Made by a program: the position numbers and the translations under genes. Below the pieces are notes generated by a model. It did not search any database. It was given only the letters and a program-made list of their open reading frames with translations, and was not told the DNA's origin. DNA of 10,124 nt from DATMXS01 sp035561355 (GTDB taxonomy: Bacteria > Acidobacteriota > Terriglobia > Bryobacterales > Bryobacteraceae), in assembly GCA_035561355.1 (NCBI GenBank), contig DATMXS010000438.1, forward strand, positions 1 through 10,124, written 5' to 3'. This document shows positions 6,354 to 10,124 of the stretch, in pieces; the first letter of the stretch is position 1, and each line of letters starts with the position of its first letter.

Positions 6354-9300
6354 ATGATTGATGCTGTTATCAGATGGTCGATCAACAATCGCGTCCTGGT
6401 TGTTGTTCTGGCCGTTGCTTTGCTCGCCTGGGGTGGGTACCTCGTTTCGACGATGCCCGTGGATGTGCTACCCGACCTGACCGCACCAACGGTCACGATT
6501 CTCGCTGAAGCCGGCGGCATGGCGCCCACGGAACTCGAGTCGCTCGTCACATTTCCGATCGAAGCCGCCCTCAACGGCGCAAGCGGCGTGCGCCGGGTGA
6601 GGTCCGCGACGGCTGTCGGGGTCGCAATCATCTGGACCGAGTTCGACTGGGGAGAGGACATTCACCGCGCCCGCCAAACAGTCACGGAGAAACTGAATCT
6701 TGCGCGCGGCGCGCTGCCTTCAGACGTTGAGGTAGTGCTCGCCCCAATCTCCTCGATCATGGGGGAGATCCTTTTCATTACGCTCGAATCGGACCGTCAC
6801 TCGCTTCTCGATCTCCGCACAACTGCTGATACCGTAATCCGGCGCCGGCTGCTGGCCGTGCCCGGTGTCTCGCAGGTGACGCCAACGGGCGGCGCAGAGA
6901 AACAGTACCAGGTGCTCGTATTTCCGGCGAAGTTGAAGGCGTACGACCTGACAATCAGCCAGGTCGAAGACGCGCTGCGGAAGACCAACCAGAACACGTC
7001 GGCCGGATTTCGGATCGCCGGCGGCCAGGAGTACCTGATCCAGGGCATCGGCCGCGTCGCGCGGACCGGGGACATCGCCGACAGCGTCGTTGTGACACGC
7101 GGCACAAACCCGGTGCTCGTGCGTGATATCGCCGAGGTTCGCATCGGTGAGGGACTCAAGCGTGGGGAAGGATCGCACAACGGCAAGCCGGCAATCGTGA
7201 TCGGCCTTCAAAAGCAGCCGGGTGCGAACACGCTCGATCTGACGCGCGAACTGGACCGCATCCTGGATGAGATCCAGACCACGCTGCCGGCCGGCATGAA
7301 GATCGATAAGAACGTCTTCCGCCAGGCGGACTTCATCGAAATCGGCGTTCACAACCTGCTTGACGCTCTCCGGGACGGTGGAATCCTGGTCATCATCGTC
7401 GTGGTCCTGTTCCTGGCGAACTTCAGGGCCAGTATCATCACCCTGCTTGCGATCCCACTCTCGCTCGTGGTGGCAATGTGGAGCATGAAGTGGGCCGGGT
7501 TCACGATCAACACGATGAGTCTCGGCGGGCTTGCCATTGCAATCGGCGCGCTCGTCGATGACGCCATCATTGACGTGGAAAACGTCTTCCGGCGCCTGCG
7601 ATTGAACAGCAAGAAGCCGGAACCGGAGAAATTGCCGGCCAACGAAGTCGTGTACCAGGCGAGCACGGAGATCCGCGGTTCAATCGTGTTCGCCACCCTG
7701 ATCGTGATCCTCGTCTTCCTTCCACTGTTCTTCCTCGAGAGCGTCGAAGGCAGGCTGCTCAAACCGCTCGGTTTCGCCTACGTGGTTTCTCTCGCCGCAT
7801 CTTTGGCTGTGGCGCTCACGGTGACTCCGGCCCTCTGCTCTATTCTGCTGCCGCGTTCCAAAGCCGTATTGCGGGGGCATGAGCCGAAATTGGTTGGCTG
7901 GCTCAAGCGCCTTTACCAACCCACGCTGACCTCGGTGCTGAATCACTCCTCTGTGGTGCTCGCGGGCGCAGCGCTGCTGCTTGTCGCGGCGGGCGCGAGT
8001 GTCTTCTGGATGGGCCGCTCGTTCCTCCCCGAGTTCAACGAGGGCACCTTGACCCTCAGTGCCGTCACGCTCCCGGGAACCAGTCTCCAGGAATCCGACC
8101 AGCTTGGGGCCGGCTTGGAGCGAATCCTGCTCACTGTGCCGGAGGTGGTATCGACGGCGCGCAGGACTGGCCGCACGGAACTCGATGAGCACGTTCAGGG
8201 AGTAGAGTCTGCGGAACTAGACGTCGATCTGAAGATGCGTGGCCGTCCTAAGCAGGAGGTGCTCGAAGAGATCCGCCGGAAGGTGACGCTGCTTCCGGGG
8301 ATGAATGTGACGGTCGGCCAGCCGATCTCGCATCGAATCGACCACATGCTCTCCGGCTCTCGCGCCAACGTTGCCGTGAAAATCTTCGGCGACGACCTTG
8401 CGGCGCTTCGCGCGCTGGCGAAACAGGTTCACGCGGCGATGCGCGACATCCCTGGCGTTGTGGACCTGTCGATCGAGCAACAGACGGAGATCCCGACTGT
8501 CCGGGTGAAGTTCGACCGCGCCGCCTTGGCACGTTACGGCCTCGGCGCCGGCGAGGCGGCGGAAGCCTTGCGAACCGTCAGTCTCGGCCGGGAGGTCGGC
8601 CAGGTGCTGGAAGGGCAGATTTCTTTCCCGCTCGTCATTCGCTATACGCCCAACAGCAGTTCGGACCTGAACTCGATCCGCGAGACCACCATAGATACGC
8701 CTTCTGGGGCGCGCGTGCCGCTCTCGGCAGTCGCCGACATCAGCGAGGACCGTGGACCGAACTTCATCAGCCGCGAAAACGTGCAGCGCAAGATCGTGGT
8801 GCAATGCAACGTCGCGGACCGCGATCTGCGAAGTGTGGTCAATGACGTCCAGAAGCGCGTGCAGGCAGTGGTGAAATTCCCGCGCGGGTACCACGTCGAT
8901 TACGGCGGGCAGTTCGAAAGCGAAGCGCGGGCGTCAGGACGCCTGCTCTGGCTCGGATTGGCTGTGATTGCGGGAATTTTTGTGATCCTGCTCACGGCCT
9001 TCCACTCGGCTCGCGATGCGCTCATCATCATGCTCAACCTGCCGCTCGCGCTGATCGGCGGCGCCGCTGGCGTGTTCCTTGCCGGAGGCGTCCTGTCGGT
9101 CGCGTCCCTGATCGGCTTCATCACGCTGTTCGGCATCGCTACGCGCAATGGCATCATGCTGATCTCGCACGTGAAACACCTTGTCGAGGTTGAGGGCATA
9201 GCGAATTTCCGCGACGCCGTGATGCTCGGCGCCTCCGAGCGCCTCGCCCCGATCTTCATGACGGCCATGGCGACAGGACTCGCGCTGGTCCCGATCGCAC

Positions 9301-9437
9301 TCGGACTCGGGAAGCCCGGCAGCGAGATTCAGGCGCCGATGGCCATCGTCATCTTCTTCGGGCTGTTCACATCGACGCTACTGAACATGATTGTGGTGCC
9401 GGCCGCCTATTACCGTTTCGGACATCCGCGCGTTTGA
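6354..9437 (+). CDS. czcA: Heavy-metal efflux RND transporter, CzcA/CusA family
   Basis: This is the inner-membrane proton/cation antiporter that drives the pump. The 1027-residue product has the full RND layout: TM1 at about 13-32, a first periplasmic domain, TM2-TM6 within about 340-520, TM7 near 532-552, a second periplasmic domain, and TM8-TM12 from about 863 to the end. Landmarks are MPVDVLPDLTAPTVTI near 34, GGLAIAIGALVDDAIIDVEN ending at N410, FLPEFNEGTL near 559 and RIDHMLSG at 661. TM4 carries D402, D403, D407 and E409; D402 matches the essential TM4 Asp of CzcA. By eye the three periplasmic metal-binding methionines of CusA (M573, M623, M672) are L568, S619 and H664 here, so Cu(I)/Ag(I) is disfavoured and a divalent metal is likelier. 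The TM4 text differs from that of both CzcA and CusA, so the exact metal is open. The gene is last in its operon and no frameshift is seen. Confidence 0.94.
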   Translation: MIDAVIRWSINNRVLVVVLAVALLAWGGYLVSTMPVDVLPDLTAPTVTILAEAGGMAPTELESLVTFPIEAALNGASGVRRVRSATAVGVAIIWTEFDWGEDIHRARQTVTEKLNLARGALPSDVEVVLAPISSIMGEILFITLESDRHSLLDLRTTADTVIRRRLLAVPGVSQVTPTGGAEKQYQVLVFPAKLKAYDLTISQVEDALRKTNQNTSAGFRIAGGQEYLIQGIGRVARTGDIADSVVVTRGTNPVLVRDIAEVRIGEGLKRGEGSHNGKPAIVIGLQKQPGANTLDLTRELDRILDEIQTTLPAGMKIDKNVFRQADFIEIGVHNLLDALRDGGILVIIVVVLFLANFRASIITLLAIPLSLVVAMWSMKWAGFTINTMSLGGLAIAIGALVDDAIIDVENVFRRLRLNSKKPEPEKLPANEVVYQASTEIRGSIVFATLIVILVFLPLFFLESVEGRLLKPLGFAYVVSLAASLAVALTVTPALCSILLPRSKAVLRGHEPKLVGWLKRLYQPTLTSVLNHSSVVLAGAALLLVAAGASVFWMGRSFLPEFNEGTLTLSAVTLPGTSLQESDQLGAGLERILLTVPEVVSTARRTGRTELDEHVQGVESAELDVDLKMRGRPKQEVLEEIRRKVTLLPGMNVTVGQPISHRIDHMLSGSRANVAVKIFGDDLAALRALAKQVHAAMRDIPGVVDLSIEQQTEIPTVRVKFDRAALARYGLGAGEAAEALRTVSLGREVGQVLEGQISFPLVIRYTPNSSSDLNSIRETTIDTPSGARVPLSAVADISEDRGPNFISRENVQRKIVVQCNVADRDLRSVVNDVQKRVQAVVKFPRGYHVDYGGQFESEARASGRLLWLGLAVIAGIFVILLTAFHSARDALIIMLNLPLALIGGAAGVFLAGGVLSVASLIGFITLFGIATRNGIMLISHVKHLVEVEGIANFRDAVMLGASERLAPIFMTAMATGLALVPIALGLGKPGSEIQAPMAIVIFFGLFTSTLLNMIVVPAAYYRFGHPRV

Positions 9438-9439
9438 GT

Positions 9440-9455
9440 CGTTGCGCGGGCAACG
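9440..9455. terminator. Short perfect hairpin between convergent genes, candidate bidirectional terminator
   Basis: CGTTGC (9440-9445) and GCAACG (9450-9455) form a perfect 6-bp stem with a GCGG tetraloop. It lies between the stop of czcA (9437) and the stop of the convergent transporter gene (9462), the place where a shared terminator is expected. No U-run follows on either strand, so it is not a textbook factor-independent terminator; it may be a weak pause or stabilising 3' hairpin. Confidence 0.4.
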
Positions 9456-9461
9456 GGGACG

Positions 9462-10124
9462 CTACACGACCGTACCGAACAGCGCCCCGACGCCTGCAGT
9501 GATAGCCATGGCCAGGGCACCCCAGAACGTGACTCGCGTTGCGCCCACCGCGACGCCTGCGCCACCCACGCGGGCAGCCAGCCCGCCCAGAAGCGCGAGG
9601 AATGCCAAGGAGGCTCCGGCCACAAGTGGCAAAAGGACGGTTTGCGGAACTAAGGCAGTAACCAGGAGAGGCAGGGCGGCGCCCACGGCAAAGCTCGCCG
9701 CCGACGCGAGGGCAGCCTGCAGGGGACGCGCACTTAACGTCTCCGAGATGCCGAGTTCGTCACGGGCGTGCGCGCCGAGCGCATCGTGTGCCATCAGTTG
9801 ATCCGCGACCTGCCTCGCGAGCGCTTGGTCGAGTCCCCGATTCACATAAATCGCTGTGAGTTCCTTGCGCTCGCCCTCGATATCTGTTGCGAGTTCTATG
9901 CGTTCGCGTCCGAGTTCGGCCTTCTCCGTGTCCGCCTGCGAGTGTACGGACACGTACTCTCCCGCGGCCATCGACATGGCTCCCGCAACCATACCGGCGA
10001 CGCCCGCAATCAGGACATCGCTGCGATTAACCTGCGCTGCTGCGACGCCGAGCACCAGGCTCGCCGTCGAAACGATGCCGTCATTCGCTCCCAAAACGGC
10101 TGCGCGCAGCCACCCTATGCGATC
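9462..10124 (-). CDS. VIT1/CCC1-family Fe2+/Mn2+ transporter, 5' partial
   Basis: Members of the VIT family move Fe2+ or Mn2+ out of the cytosol, into the vacuole in eukaryotes and probably across the cytoplasmic membrane in bacteria. The 220 residues visible here read from the window edge through RIGWLRAAVLGANDGIVSTA, the family's N-terminal block, so only about 10-20 residues are missing at the 5' end; TTG 10094 is inside the gene and not the real start. TM1 follows (about 15-31) and TM2 contains GAMSMAAGEYVSV (48-60). A long cytoplasmic segment rich in Glu and Asp (about 64-125) corresponds to the metal-binding helices, and three further hydrophobic spans lie at about 135-157, 162-184 and 197-220. 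Five TM helices plus this loop are typical. The N-terminal ferritin-like domain of MbfA cannot be excluded but is unlikely, since MbfA-type proteins lack this loop. The gene is convergent with the efflux operon and so separately transcribed. Confidence 0.9.
   Translation of the reverse strand, partial: DRIGWLRAAVLGANDGIVSTASLVLGVAAAQVNRSDVLIAGVAGMVAGAMSMAAGEYVSVHSQADTEKAELGRERIELATDIEGERKELTAIYVNRGLDQALARQVADQLMAHDALGAHARDELGISETLSARPLQAALASAASFAVGAALPLLVTALVPQTVLLPLVAGASLAFLALLGGLAARVGGAGVAVGATRVTFWGALAMAITAGVGALFGTVV

Noticed and set aside
5747..6661. A 304-codon open frame on the minus strand across the end of czcB and start of czcA
   Set aside because: It lies opposite two firmly identified genes, shows no recognisable domain, and long antisense frames are common in GC-rich DNA.

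Overview
The window is high-GC bacterial DNA, densely packed with genes and free of any tRNA, rRNA, insertion sequence or CRISPR that I can see. It falls into two functional blocks. No marker gene fixes the taxon. The pairing of an OpuC/EgtU-type binding protein with EgtB and EgtD, and a CzcB adaptor with an extra N-terminal Ig-like domain, would suit an Acidobacteriota-like soil or sediment bacterium, but that is only a guess. A signal peptide, a lipobox and a complete tripartite efflux pump point to a Gram-negative cell envelope.

Block 1 (1-2931, + strand) concerns ergothioneine. It starts inside an ABC-transporter periplasmic binding protein of the glycine betaine/osmoprotectant family, which also contains the ergothioneine receptor EgtU. 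Next come egtB (iron-dependent sulfoxide synthase) and egtD (histidine trimethyltransferase), which overlap by 22 nt. EgtD would turn histidine into hercynine, and EgtB would join hercynine to a thiol donor. No egtA, egtC or C-S lyase (egtE) lies in the window. Two residues that bind gamma-glutamylcysteine in mycobacterial EgtB appear replaced here (F386 and Y390), which suggests that free cysteine is the donor. The binding protein raises the possibility that uptake and synthesis of the same betaine are encoded together.

Block 2 (3101-9437, + strand) is a heavy-metal efflux operon. It contains a small exported His-rich protein of unknown family, then czcC (outer-membrane factor), czcB (lipoprotein adaptor) and czcA (RND proton/cation antiporter). 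czcC and czcB overlap by 4 nt, and czcB and czcA are 13 nt apart. The pump lacks the CusA methionine triad by eye and carries an acidic cluster in its fourth membrane helix, so a divalent cation such as Zn, Co, Ni or Cd is likelier than Cu(I)/Ag(I). The gap between blocks (2932-3100) holds an imperfect dyad and a -10-like hexamer, but no clear promoter.

At the right edge (9462-10124, - strand) a VIT/CCC1-family Fe/Mn transporter converges on czcA and runs off the window at its 5' end. A short perfect hairpin sits between the two stop codons. The window therefore combines redox/thiol protection with metal homeostasis. Every function is inferred from family resemblance read directly from the translations; no database search was run.
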